Assembly: GCF_900167915.1 (NCBI RefSeq)
Contig: NZ_FUYM01000001.1
Span: forward strand, 558,001-622,000
DNA length: 64,000 nt
Direction of reading: 5' to 3'
DNA from: Rhizorhabdus histidinilytica
GTDB taxonomy: Bacteria > Pseudomonadota > Alphaproteobacteria > Sphingomonadales > Sphingomonadaceae
Under the pieces are notes generated by a model that saw only the letters and a list, made by a program, of their open reading frames with translations, was not told where the DNA came from and ran no database searches. A program made the position numbers and the translations under genes. Of this stretch, positions 8,209-16,480 are shown in pieces; position 1 is the first letter of the stretch; every line of letters starts with the position of its first letter.

Positions 8209-8262
8209 CCGTTCGTCCCGAGCGCCTGCCTCGCAGGCAGTCGAGGGGCTCGACACGAACGG
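8209..8262. repeat. Intergenic palindromic repeat, family A copy 1
   Basis: A 54-bp imperfect palindrome bounded by CCGTTCGT and ACGAACGG, with an inner hairpin GCCTGC-CTC-GCAGGC. Two related copies sit at 16330-16449 and 44974-45036. It lies between the ends of convergent genes, where it may form a hairpin in both transcripts. Confidence 0.75.
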
Positions 8263-8278
8263 ATGGTTTCGGTTCGTT

Positions 8279-8599
8279 CTACCCCTGGCTCTCGGGGACA
8301 TGGACGGTCAGACCGTCGAGCGCGGGGGTGACCCGGATCTGGCAGGACAGCCGGGAGTCGGGCCGGCGGCCGCGCGCGAAGTCGAGCATGTCGGCCTCCC
8401 CCGGGCTGGGCTCGCCCACCGCCTCCAGCCAGGCGGGGTCGATATGGACATGGCAGGTCGCGCAGGCGCAGGAGCCGCCGCATTCGGCGACGATGCCGGC
8501 GACGCCGTGGCGCCTGGCGACCTCCATCAGCGAGAAGCCATTGTCGCCCCGCGCGATCGTCACCGTTCCGTCCGCATCGATGAATCTGATCTCGGTCAT
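8279..8599 (-). CDS. 2Fe-2S ferredoxin, adrenodoxin type
   Basis: A 106-residue electron carrier. The cluster ligands are C40, C46, C49 and C86, that is C-x5-C-x2-C-x36-C, the exact spacing of adrenodoxin/putidaredoxin-type ferredoxins. C44 is an extra cysteine. Such ferredoxins pass electrons from an NAD(P)H reductase to a P450 or to Rieske oxygenases. No reductase and no P450 are in the window; the Rieske oxygenase at 51541-52869 is a possible client. It is transcribed alone, opposite to its neighbours. Confidence 0.95.
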   Translation of the reverse strand: MTEIRFIDADGTVTIARGDNGFSLMEVARRHGVAGIVAECGGSCACATCHVHIDPAWLEAVGEPSPGEADMLDFARGRRPDSRLSCQIRVTPALDGLTVHVPESQG

Positions 8600-8749
8600 C
8601 CTGTATTCCTAGGGCTGGGAGCCCGTTTTCGTCTTCTATGTAGTGGCGGCATCATAGTTGCGATCCCTTGGTGGACGATCTTGCAACGAAGTGGCGCGCC
8701 CGGCCACATCCCGGTGACAGAAGGACGCCGGAACCGGCGCGGAGGAGGG

Positions 8750-9766
8750 ATGATGCGAGCCGCCATGTTCCACGGCGCCGGCCGGCCGATGACGATCGAG
8801 GAGGTGCCCGATCCCGAGCCTGGCCCCGACGAGGCGGTGATCAAGGTGTGCCGCTGCGGCATCTGTGGTTCCGATATCAGCATGACGTCGGGCAGCTATG
8901 CCGATTATCCCGCCGGCACCACCCTGGGCCACGAATATGCCGGCGAGGTCGTCGCGGTCGGCAAGGCGGTGTCGAACCTCAAGGTCGGCCAGCGTGTCTC
9001 GGCGATGCCGGCCAAGGGGTGCGGCCATTGCGCGTCCTGCCTGGCCGGCTTTCCGCTGGGCTGTACCGCGATGGCGGGCATGATCGGCGGCTTCGGCCAA
9101 TATATGCGGATCTACGCGCCGGCCGCGATCCACCTGCCCGATACGCTGTCGATGGCCGACGGCGCGCTGGTCGAGCCGCTTGCGGTCGGCCTGCGCGGCG
9201 TCGCTCTGGCCGAGTTGAAGCCGGGCGCGACGGTCGCGGTGCTCGGCGCCGGCGCGGTCGGGCTCGCCGCGATCTACTGGGCGCGGCTGCTCGGCGCCGG
9301 GCGCATCGTCGCCATGTCGCGCTCGGCGCGGCGAGCGGACCTCGCCACGGCGATGGGCGCCGACGGGTTCGAGGCGTTTGGTGAAGGCGAGGGCGACCGG
9401 CTGGCGGCGGCGCTGGGCGGTCTGCCCGACGCGGTGCTCGAATGTGCCGGGGCGGTCGGCCTGATGCAGAAGGCGGTCGAGCTGGTGCGGCCGGGTGGCA
9501 CGATCGTCTCGCTCGGTTTCTGCGGAAGCCCCGACCCGATCATCCCGTCGCTCGCCACCTGGAAGCAGGTGACGATGAAATTCTCCTTCGCCTACGACCT
9601 GCGCGAGTTCCGGCATTGCGCCGACACGCTCGACGCCGGCCATGTCGCGCCGCGCATGATGATCAGCGAGACGATCGGGCTCGACGCGCTGCCGGTGAAC
9701 TTCGAGGCGCTGCGCACCGGATCGACCCAGACCAAGGTCCATGTCGATCCGTGGATCGCGGCATGA
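8750..9766 (+). CDS. Zinc-dependent medium-chain alcohol dehydrogenase
   Basis: A 338-residue MDR-family NAD(P)-dependent dehydrogenase. Catalytic zinc ligands C39 (CGICGSD) and H61-E62 (GHEYAG) are present, and the structural zinc lobe is complete with C91, C94, C97 and C105. The nucleotide fold is AVLGAGAVGLAAI. Two ATGs are adjacent (8750 and 8753); the GGAGGAGGG upstream fits the second slightly better. The stop overlaps the sulfotransferase start (ATGA), so it is the first gene of a three-gene operon with sulfotransferase and VOC protein. Likely oxidises a secondary alcohol of the pathway substrate. Confidence 0.92.
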   Translation: MMRAAMFHGAGRPMTIEEVPDPEPGPDEAVIKVCRCGICGSDISMTSGSYADYPAGTTLGHEYAGEVVAVGKAVSNLKVGQRVSAMPAKGCGHCASCLAGFPLGCTAMAGMIGGFGQYMRIYAPAAIHLPDTLSMADGALVEPLAVGLRGVALAELKPGATVAVLGAGAVGLAAIYWARLLGAGRIVAMSRSARRADLATAMGADGFEAFGEGEGDRLAAALGGLPDAVLECAGAVGLMQKAVELVRPGGTIVSLGFCGSPDPIIPSLATWKQVTMKFSFAYDLREFRHCADTLDAGHVAPRMMISETIGLDALPVNFEALRTGSTQTKVHVDPWIAA

Positions 9767-10911
9767 GCGCGCAGGACCTGCTCGCGCCCGAAGCAATGCT
9801 CGCGGCTTCGGCCGTACGCACCGGCCTGTCCGACTTCGGCGATCCTGGCTTCCGCGAGGGGCTCGACCGGCTGCTGTCCGACATCCGCGCGCTCGACCTG
9901 CCCGAGGCCTTCGCCCAGGCGACCGCCTTCCGCATCGGCCAGTTCCTCGATGCACGCGCGATGGCGGTCGACGGGTTGCGGCGGCACGGCGAGGTGCGGT
10001 CGACGCCGATCCGCCAGCCGCTGATCATCGCCGGGCTGGTCCGCTCGGGCACCACCGCGCTCCACCAGCTGCTCTCGCTCGATCCGCAGTTCCAGGGGCC
10101 CGAGCATTGGCTGACGGTGGCGCCGATGCCGCGCCCGCCGCGCGACCGGTGGCAGGACATTCCGCAGTATCGCGCCGTCGCCGATGCGATCGCTGCCTTC
10201 GTCGCGAGCGCGCCCGAGATGCTCGACGACCATATGATGTCGGCGGAGGGGATCGAGGAATCGCTGTTCATCCTCGCCACCGGTTTCGCCAGCAACATGT
10301 GGCCGTCGATGTGGCCGGTGCCGCGCTACGACCTCTGGTATCGCGATCGCGACGACAGCGACAGCTATCGCTGGCTGGCCGACGTGCTGCGCCTGATTGG
10401 CAAGGGCGACGACCGCCGCTGGCTGCTCAAGAACCCGACCGATCTCTTCTCGCTCGGCGAGGTGCTGAACGTCTTTCCGGATGCGATGATCGTCCAGACG
10501 CATCGCGACCCAGTCGAGGCGATGCCGTCGATCTGCAACCTTATTCTCGCCGCGCAACGCGTCTTTGCGGGCGATCGCGCCGATCCCGTGGCGATCGGCG
10601 AGCGCGAGGCGGAGATGTGGGCGATGGCGCTCGACCGCGCCGAGCGGGTGCGCGCCGGCAGCGGCAATCGCTTCTTCGATATCGAGTTCCGCGATTTCAC
10701 CCGCGACCAGCTCGGCACCGTCAAGCGGCTTTACGATCATTTCGGCCTGACGCTCGACGCGTCGACCGAGGCGGCGATGCAGGCCTGGCTCGACGCCCAT
10801 CCGCGCCGCGCCACCGCCGGGCCGCGCTACCGGCCCGAGGATTTCGGCCTCACCGCCGACGGCCTGCGCGAGCGCTTCGCCGGCTATCGCGCTCGGCGCG
10901 GCTACGCCTGA
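9763..10911 (+). CDS. Sulfotransferase family protein (copy 1)
   Basis: A 382-residue protein of the Sulfotransferase_3 type, related to PAPS-dependent sulfotransferases. The 5'-phosphosulfate loop is at residues 90-99 (AGLVRSGTTA) and the 3'-phosphate-binding motif is THRDPVEAMPS near residue 248. The N-terminus GLSDFGDPGFREGL is nearly the same as in the second copy at 31007-32146. It is directly followed by a VOC gene, as the other copy is. A sulfotransferase in a catabolic operon is unexpected; whether it really transfers sulfate is not shown. Confidence 0.88.
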   Translation: MSAQDLLAPEAMLAASAVRTGLSDFGDPGFREGLDRLLSDIRALDLPEAFAQATAFRIGQFLDARAMAVDGLRRHGEVRSTPIRQPLIIAGLVRSGTTALHQLLSLDPQFQGPEHWLTVAPMPRPPRDRWQDIPQYRAVADAIAAFVASAPEMLDDHMMSAEGIEESLFILATGFASNMWPSMWPVPRYDLWYRDRDDSDSYRWLADVLRLIGKGDDRRWLLKNPTDLFSLGEVLNVFPDAMIVQTHRDPVEAMPSICNLILAAQRVFAGDRADPVAIGEREAEMWAMALDRAERVRAGSGNRFFDIEFRDFTRDQLGTVKRLYDHFGLTLDASTEAAMQAWLDAHPRRATAGPRYRPEDFGLTADGLRERFAGYRARRGYA

Positions 10912-10928
10912 TCGTGAAGGAGACGGAG

Positions 10929-11417
10929 ATGCAGAACCTGCTCGGCGGCACATTCCACCAGATCGCCTATGTCACCGCCGACTTCGATGCGGGGCTGGCG
11001 GCGCTGCGATCCGGCCATGGCATCGAGCACTTCCTGGAGCTGCGCGACATGCGCTTTCCGGTCGATCGGGTCGGCGCCGAGGCGCATTGCCATATCGCGC
11101 TCGGGCGGACCGGCGACCTCGAGATCGAGCTGATCCAGCCGCTCGGCGGCGCGGTCGACCTCTATCGCGAGCCGCTCGACCGGCCCGGCCCGCTGCACTT
11201 CCACCATGTCGCGCAGCGGCTCGACACGCTCGCCGAGCTGGAGGCGCTGCAGCGGACGGCGCGGGAACGCGGCTTCGCGATCCCGATCGATTCCCAATCC
11301 AACGGCATGACCTATTTCTACGCCGATGCGCGCGCGACGCTCGGCCATTATGTCGAATATATCTATGGCTCGCCCGACTATTGGGCGGCGGTCGGGGCGA
11401 TGATCCCGGAGAATTGA
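10929..11417 (+). CDS. VOC (glyoxalase/dioxygenase fold) protein, copy 1
   Basis: A 162-residue vicinal-oxygen-chelate protein with two beta-alpha-beta-beta-beta units. Aligned by eye to the fold, the metal positions are Q11, E67, H93 and E143; this Gln-Glu-His-Glu set is that of human glyoxalase I rather than the usual His-first set. GGAG lies 6-10 nt upstream of the ATG. It follows the sulfotransferase after 17 nt. Reaction unknown; VOC enzymes do isomerisation, epimerisation, lyase or dioxygenase chemistry. Confidence 0.85.
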   Translation: MQNLLGGTFHQIAYVTADFDAGLAALRSGHGIEHFLELRDMRFPVDRVGAEAHCHIALGRTGDLEIELIQPLGGAVDLYREPLDRPGPLHFHHVAQRLDTLAELEALQRTARERGFAIPIDSQSNGMTYFYADARATLGHYVEYIYGSPDYWAAVGAMIPEN

Positions 11418-11456
11418 TGGCGAACCGCACATCCTGAGAGGTGGAAAGTGCCTTAC

Positions 11457-11575
11457 CGCTCATCCTGAGGTGGGACTGAGCCTTGGCGAAGGCCCGTATC
11501 GAAGGATATTTGAGCCTCGAGCGCCCCTTCGAGACAGCATTTCGACTAGGCCAATGCTTCCTCAGGGTGAGCGGG
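11457..11575. repeat. Intergenic palindromic repeat, family B copy 1
   Basis: A 119-bp element bounded by CCGCTCATCCTGAGG and its near-inverse CCTCAGGGTGAGCGG, with CTTCGAGACAG inside. Two further copies are at 62380-62517 and 62560-62658. It fills the gap between two convergent genes. No open frame inside is credible. Confidence 0.75.
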
Positions 11576-11615
11576 GACACTCTCGGGAGGAGCGGAAGCT
11601 TAAGCACATACTGCG

Positions 11616-12845
11616 CTAGATCACCCCTTCGTCCCCGAGCGCATCGATCTCCGCCTCGCTCAGGCCCAGCTCCCCCGCGAGCACCGCGCGGGTATGTTCG
11701 CCCAGCATTGGCGGGGCGCGATAGTCGGTGATCGGCGTCGCGGAGAAGTTGAGCGGGCTGCGGATCAGGTCGAGATCTGGCTTGAGCGGGTGCGGCGCAC
11801 GAACGCGCATGCCGCGATGTTGCGCCTGGGGATAGTCGAATACCTGCTCCAGGTCGTTGATCGGGCCGCTGGGGATGCCGGCTTCGCCCAGCTTCTCCAG
11901 CCAGTAGGCAACGGTATTGGTGGCGAAGATTGCGTCGAACACCTCGGTGATCTCGTCGCGATGCTGGACGCGCAGCACGTTGGTGTGGAAGCGCGGATGG
12001 GTGGCGAGCTCGGGATGGCCGACCGCGTCGCACAGCGCGACATATTGCTTGTCGTTGCCAGAGGTGATCATGATCGCGCCGTCGCTGCACGCGAACTTGC
12101 TGGTCGGCATCCCTCCATTGCCCTGGGTGCCGCGCCGCACCGGAACCTCGCCCGAGGTCAGGTAGATCTGGGCATAGTGCGACAGGGCGGAAATGCCGCA
12201 GTCGAGCAGGGCGACGTCGATATACTGGCCTTCGCCGCCGGCCGCATCGCGATGGTAGAGCGCGGCGAGCACCGCGTTGGCGACGTTGAGCCCGGTGAAC
12301 AGGTCGATGATGCTGGGACCGACCTTCATCGGCCCGGCGCCAGGCTTGCCGTCGGGCACGCCGGTCACGCTCATCAGCCCGCATTCGCCCTGGAACACCG
12401 CGTCATAGCCCGGCTTGGCGGCAAGCGGCCCGGTCTGGCCGTAGCCGGTGACGGAGCAGTAGATGATGCGCGGGTTGGTCGCCTTCAGGCTTTCATAGTC
12501 GAGCCCGTAGCGCTTGAGGTCACCGACCTTGTAATTCTCCATCACCACGTCGCACGACAGGACCAGCTTGCGGATCAGGGCCTGGCCGCGCGGGGAGGCG
12601 ATGTTGAGCGCCACCGACCGCTTGTTGCGGTTGACCGACATGTAGAAGGCGTTCTCGCGGGTGCGGTTGCCCTCGGCGTCGCGCAGATAGGGCTCGCCGA
12701 ATATGCGGGCGTCGTCGCCGACCACCGGCCGCTCGATCTTGATCACATCGGCGCCCATGTCGGCGAGCACCTGCGATGCGAACGGGCCCGCCAGCACGCG
12801 GGTGAGATCGAGGACGCGGATATTCTCGAGGGGTAGTCTGGCCAT
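11616..12845 (-). CDS. CaiB/BaiF family CoA-transferase (second)
   Basis: A 409-residue class III CoA-transferase, a normal family length. It has LENIRVLDLTRVLAGPFASQ at the start, NRNKRSVALNI, and KVGPSIIDLFTG with D181 at the catalytic Asp position. It is longer than and not closely similar to the copy at 6308-7384. It stands alone on the minus strand and is divergent from the crotonase gene, sharing a 189-bp promoter region. Confidence 0.94.
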   Translation of the reverse strand: MARLPLENIRVLDLTRVLAGPFASQVLADMGADVIKIERPVVGDDARIFGEPYLRDAEGNRTRENAFYMSVNRNKRSVALNIASPRGQALIRKLVLSCDVVMENYKVGDLKRYGLDYESLKATNPRIIYCSVTGYGQTGPLAAKPGYDAVFQGECGLMSVTGVPDGKPGAGPMKVGPSIIDLFTGLNVANAVLAALYHRDAAGGEGQYIDVALLDCGISALSHYAQIYLTSGEVPVRRGTQGNGGMPTSKFACSDGAIMITSGNDKQYVALCDAVGHPELATHPRFHTNVLRVQHRDEITEVFDAIFATNTVAYWLEKLGEAGIPSGPINDLEQVFDYPQAQHRGMRVRAPHPLKPDLDLIRSPLNFSATPITDYRAPPMLGEHTRAVLAGELGLSEAEIDALGDEGVI

Positions 12846-13034
12846 GGTTCAACCTGCAATTGCCCGATCATCCCTCGTCATGGCCTGCGGCCATGGCAAG
12901 GGACGCCGCCCGCCTGTTCACAACCATGATATGCCGATCCGCGCGCTTTGCGGGAGGGCCGCGGCTCTCGCCTTTGCGGCGGGGTTGGTCCAATTGCTGG
13001 GCCGAGAACAACCGAGGATAGGATTGGAGGCCGC

Positions 13035-13838
13035 ATGGGCGACATCTTGCGGGACACCCCGGCCGAAGGCGTCTGCCGGCTCACGCTCAACCGTCCGGAC
13101 GCGCTCAATTCGCTGAGCTACGCCATGTATGGCGAGCTGATCGATCATCTGGAAGCGGTCCGCTACGATCATGACGTCCGCGTCGTGCTGCTGACCGGCG
13201 CCGGCCGCGCCTTTTGTGCGGGGCACGACACCCGCGCCGGCGGCGCTCCCGACTGGGTGGATGAGGGGCTGGGCAAGGCGCAGTGGCAGCGCCGGATCAT
13301 GGACAAGCTGGGCCAGATCCCGCTGCGCATGCGCGCGCTGCCGCAGCCGGTGATCTGCGCGGTCAACGGCGCGACGGCGGGGGCGGGCTATGCGCTGGCG
13401 CTGGCCGCCGACATGACGATCGCCGCGCGATCGGCCAAGTTCGTCAACGCCTTCCACAATGCCGGCACCGGCCATGAACTGGGTTTCAGCTACATGCTGC
13501 CGCGCCTCGTCGGTGCCCAGCGGGCGGCGGAGCTGATGCTGACCGGCCGTGCGGTGATGGCGGAGGAGGCCGAACGGATCGGCCTGGTGCTGCGCTGCGT
13601 CGACGACGAGCGGCTGATGGACGAGGCGCTGGCGCTCGCCGACGCGGTGATGGCCAACAGCCCGATCGGCATCGCGCTGACCAAGAGCTCGATGTGGATC
13701 AACGCCGACGCGCCGAGCCTGGAGGCGGCGATCGAACTGGAGAACCGCGCCATCTTCATGAGCCAGTCGACCGGCGACACCGCCGAGAAGCGCAAGGCCT
13801 TCTTCGAGAAGCGCCGGCCCAATTTCACGGGACAATGA
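13035..13838 (+). CDS. Crotonase-fold protein (enoyl-CoA hydratase/isomerase family)
   Basis: A 267-residue crotonase. The oxyanion-hole segments are present (AFCAGHD and ATAGAGYALALAAD). By eye, the two catalytic glutamates of classical hydratases are replaced: the GGGCEL position is GAGYAL and the PE position is AF. A Glu occurs later in GTGHELGFSYMLPR. It may thus be an isomerase, hydrolase or other crotonase chemistry. GGAGG lies before the ATG. It begins an operon with the Old Yellow Enzyme (1-nt gap), NTF2-like protein and SDR. Confidence 0.88.
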   Translation: MGDILRDTPAEGVCRLTLNRPDALNSLSYAMYGELIDHLEAVRYDHDVRVVLLTGAGRAFCAGHDTRAGGAPDWVDEGLGKAQWQRRIMDKLGQIPLRMRALPQPVICAVNGATAGAGYALALAADMTIAARSAKFVNAFHNAGTGHELGFSYMLPRLVGAQRAAELMLTGRAVMAEEAERIGLVLRCVDDERLMDEALALADAVMANSPIGIALTKSSMWINADAPSLEAAIELENRAIFMSQSTGDTAEKRKAFFEKRRPNFTGQ

Positions 13839-13839
13839 G

Positions 13840-14982
13840 ATGAGCGCGATCGAACCGCTGCTGCGGCCGTTCGCGCTGCGCGGCCTGGACCTGCCCAACC
13901 GCGTCGTGATGGCGCCGATGACGCGCTACCGCTCGCCGGCCGGCGTGCCGACCGGGGAGGTGGCAAGCTATTATGCCCGCCGCGCCGCGACCGGCCTCGG
14001 CCTGATCCTGACCGAGGGCGTGGCGCTGCCGCATTATGCCGCCGCCGATCATCCCGACATCCCGCGCATCGACGGGGTCGAGGTGCTGCAGGGCTGGCGC
14101 AAGGTGATCGACGCGGTCCATGCGGCGGGCGGGCGGATCGTGCCCCAGCTCTGGCACCAGGGGCCGATGTGGAACGTCGAATATGCCGGCACCGGGACAG
14201 GCAATCCGATGCGGCCGTCGGGGATATGGGGCCCGGCCGACGGGGTGATCTCCTTCCGGCCCGAGGGCCGCGAGGCGAGCCTGGCGCCGGTGCCGCCGAT
14301 GACCGACAGCGACATCGCCGACGTCATCGCCGCCTATGCGCTGGCGGCGCGCAACGCGGTGGCGCTGGGCACCGACGGCATCGCGATCCACGGCGCGCAC
14401 GGCTATCTGATCGACACCTTCCTTTGGGACTATACCAACCGGCGCGACGACCGCTGGGGCGGCGATCCGATGCGCCGCGCCGCGTTCGGGGCGGAGGTGG
14501 TCCGTGCCATCCGTGCCGAGATCGGCGAGGCCCGGCCGATCGTTCTGCGCTTCTCGCAGTTCAAGATGCAGAACTACCAGGCGCTGCTCGCCGACACGCC
14601 GGACGCGCTCGGCGCGCTGCTGGGCCCGCTCGCCGATGCCGGGGTCGACCTGTTCGACGCCAGCCAGCGCTATTTCGACACGCCGACCTTCGAAGGGTCG
14701 AGCCTCAACCTTGCCGGCTGGGCGAAGAAGCTCACCGGCAAGGCGTCGATGACGGTGGGCGGCGTCGCGCTCGACAAGGCGCGGGGCAATGCCAAGCATA
14801 TCGACGACAGCCAGCAGTCGGTGAACAACCTGCCGTTGCTGGTCGAGCGGTTCGAGCGCGGCGAGTTCGACCTGGTCGCGGTCGGCCGGGCGATCCTCAA
14901 CGATCCCGCCTGGTTCACCAAGGCGGTGGCGGGCGAGCCCTTCCTGCCGTTCGATCCCGCCAGCCTGGAGCGGCTGACATGA
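13840..14982 (+). CDS. Old Yellow Enzyme family NADH:flavin oxidoreductase
   Basis: A 380-residue FMN-dependent alpha/beta-barrel ene-reductase, which reduces activated C=C bonds. Family marks: LPNRVVMAPMTRYRS near the N-terminus, LILTEGVALP, VPQLWHQG, GIAIHGAHGYLIDTFL with the His-x-x-His-like substrate region, and the C-terminal phosphate-binding VGRAILNDPAW. No C-terminal iron-sulfur or FAD domain, so it is the short OYE type. It starts 1 nt after the crotonase stop and overlaps the next gene by 4 nt. Confidence 0.93.
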   Translation: MSAIEPLLRPFALRGLDLPNRVVMAPMTRYRSPAGVPTGEVASYYARRAATGLGLILTEGVALPHYAAADHPDIPRIDGVEVLQGWRKVIDAVHAAGGRIVPQLWHQGPMWNVEYAGTGTGNPMRPSGIWGPADGVISFRPEGREASLAPVPPMTDSDIADVIAAYALAARNAVALGTDGIAIHGAHGYLIDTFLWDYTNRRDDRWGGDPMRRAAFGAEVVRAIRAEIGEARPIVLRFSQFKMQNYQALLADTPDALGALLGPLADAGVDLFDASQRYFDTPTFEGSSLNLAGWAKKLTGKASMTVGGVALDKARGNAKHIDDSQQSVNNLPLLVERFERGEFDLVAVGRAILNDPAWFTKAVAGEPFLPFDPASLERLT

Positions 14983-15542
14983 CCGCCATCGAGCAACGCA
15001 TCGACCGGCTGGAATCGCAGGCGGCGATCCAGCAACTGCCGATCCGCTACGCCCTGGCGGTCGACGGGCGCGACCTTGACGCCTGGGTCGGGCTGTTCGT
15101 CCCCGACGTGAATTGCGGGCGGCGCGGATCGGGCCGCGCGGTGCTGCGCTCGATCATCGAGCCGGCGGTGCGGACCTTCTACCGCTCGATCCACCAGATA
15201 TGCGGCCACCGGATCGAGTTCGACGATGCCGACCATGCCCATGGCGTGGTCTATTGCCGCGCCGAGCATGAGGCCGATGGCCAGTGGATCGTCATGGCGA
15301 TCGCCTATTTTGATAGCTACGAACGGCGCGACGGCGCCTGGTATTTCGTCCGCCGGCAGGAGAAGCACTGGTATGCCGCCGACTGGCAGCGGCGCCCGAC
15401 GGCGCCCTTCACCGGCTGGGCCGCGCATCCGCATCCGCCGACCCTGCCGCAGGAATTCGAGGCCTGGAATCCCTTCTGGGCCGAAGAGGCCGCAGACCGC
15501 ATCGCCGCGCTGACGGCGCTTCCGACAGGAGACACAGTATGA
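14979..15542 (+). CDS. NTF2-like (SnoaL/scytalone dehydratase-like) protein
   Basis: A 187-residue protein with a nuclear-transport-factor-2 fold: N-terminal helix region with IQQLPIRYALAVDGRDLDAWVGLF, then DDADHAHGVVYCRAEHEADGQW and a strand-rich end. Such proteins act as small isomerases, dehydratases or ring-hydroxylase beta subunits. H-rich positions suggest an enzyme, but I cannot assign residues. It overlaps the genes on both sides by 4 nt (ATGA-type), so it is firmly in this operon. Confidence 0.85.
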   Translation: MTAIEQRIDRLESQAAIQQLPIRYALAVDGRDLDAWVGLFVPDVNCGRRGSGRAVLRSIIEPAVRTFYRSIHQICGHRIEFDDADHAHGVVYCRAEHEADGQWIVMAIAYFDSYERRDGAWYFVRRQEKHWYAADWQRRPTAPFTGWAAHPHPPTLPQEFEAWNPFWAEEAADRIAALTALPTGDTV

Positions 15543-16306
15543 GCAGCAACCGCCGTTTCGAGGGCCGCTCGGTGATCGTGACCGGCGCCGGATCGGGCAT
15601 CGGGGAGGCGACCGCGCGCGCCTTCGCCGCCGAGGGCGGGCTCGTCACCATCGCGGAGCTCGACGGCGACAAGGGCCGCGCGGTGTGCGACGCGATCGTC
15701 GCCGATGGCGGCAAGGCCCGCTTCGTCGAGACCGACGCGACCGACGAGGCATCGGTCAGGGCGATGGTCGAGGCGGCCTGCGCCGCGCACGGCCCGGTCC
15801 GCCACGCCTTCAACAATGTCGGCGCGGCGAAGCTCGGCTCGCTGGAGGAGCTGAGCCTGGAGGACTGGAACTGGACCGTCCAGATCTCGCTGACCAGCAC
15901 CTTCCTAGCGATGAAGCACGAGATACCGGTGATGAAGGCCAATGGTGGCGGGACGATTGTCAACACCGCATCGATGTCGGGCCGCATCTTCACCCCTTCG
16001 GCGCCGGCATCCTATTCGGCGGCGAAGGCGGGAGTGATCCACCTCAGCCATTATGCGAGCTGTACCTATGCGCGCGACAATATCCGGGTGAACAGCGTGC
16101 TGCCCGGTCTGACCGCCACGCCGCAGATCGCCTCGATGTTCACCTTGGAGCAGCAGGCCGAGGTCGCCAGCCACCACCAGATGATCCACCGCTGCGTCCA
16201 GCCGTCCGAGATCGCGGCGGCGGTGCTGTTCCTGTCGAGCGACGAGGCGGCGATGATCACCGGGCGCGGGATCGAGATTTCGGGCGGCGGGGCGCACGCT
16301 TCCTAG
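15539..16306 (+). CDS. Short-chain dehydrogenase/reductase (SDR)
   Basis: A 255-residue classical SDR. Cofactor motif TGAGSGIGEA near residue 16, NNVG, catalytic Ser in NTASMSG and Tyr-x-x-x-Lys in YSAAK; C-terminal GRGIEISGGGA is typical. It oxidises or reduces a hydroxyl/keto group with NAD(P). Last gene of the operon that starts with the crotonase; followed by a family A repeat. Confidence 0.94.
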   Translation: MSSNRRFEGRSVIVTGAGSGIGEATARAFAAEGGLVTIAELDGDKGRAVCDAIVADGGKARFVETDATDEASVRAMVEAACAAHGPVRHAFNNVGAAKLGSLEELSLEDWNWTVQISLTSTFLAMKHEIPVMKANGGGTIVNTASMSGRIFTPSAPASYSAAKAGVIHLSHYASCTYARDNIRVNSVLPGLTATPQIASMFTLEQQAEVASHHQMIHRCVQPSEIAAAVLFLSSDEAAMITGRGIEISGGGAHAS

Positions 16307-16329
16307 GGAGGGATCGGTTCAAGCCACCC

Positions 16330-16449
16330 ATTCGTGTCGAGCCCCTCGACTGCCTGCAAGGCAGGCGCTCGGGATAAACTTCAGCCTTTGGCTGAAGTCG
16401 AGACACGTTCCGGGAGCCAACGTCCCTCGACTTCGCTCGGGACGAACGG
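16330..16449. repeat. Intergenic palindromic repeat, family A copy 2 (compound)
   Basis: A 120-bp element starting ATTCGTGTCGAGCCCCTCGA and ending CTCGGGACGAACGG, with the core hairpin GCCTGC-AAG-GCAGGC and a second hairpin CTTCAGCC-TTT-GGCTGAAG. It is longer than the other family A copies, as if two units had joined. It lies between convergent genes. Confidence 0.72.
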
Positions 16450-16480
16450 ATCGTGGTATCGGAACGCCCGCCGCCCCCCG

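Noticed and set aside
8612-8624. Hairpin GGGCT-GGG-AGCCC followed by GTTTTCG as a terminator
   Set aside because: It lies upstream of both flanking genes (ferredoxin leftward, dehydrogenase rightward), the stem is only 5 bp, and no transcript needs to end there.
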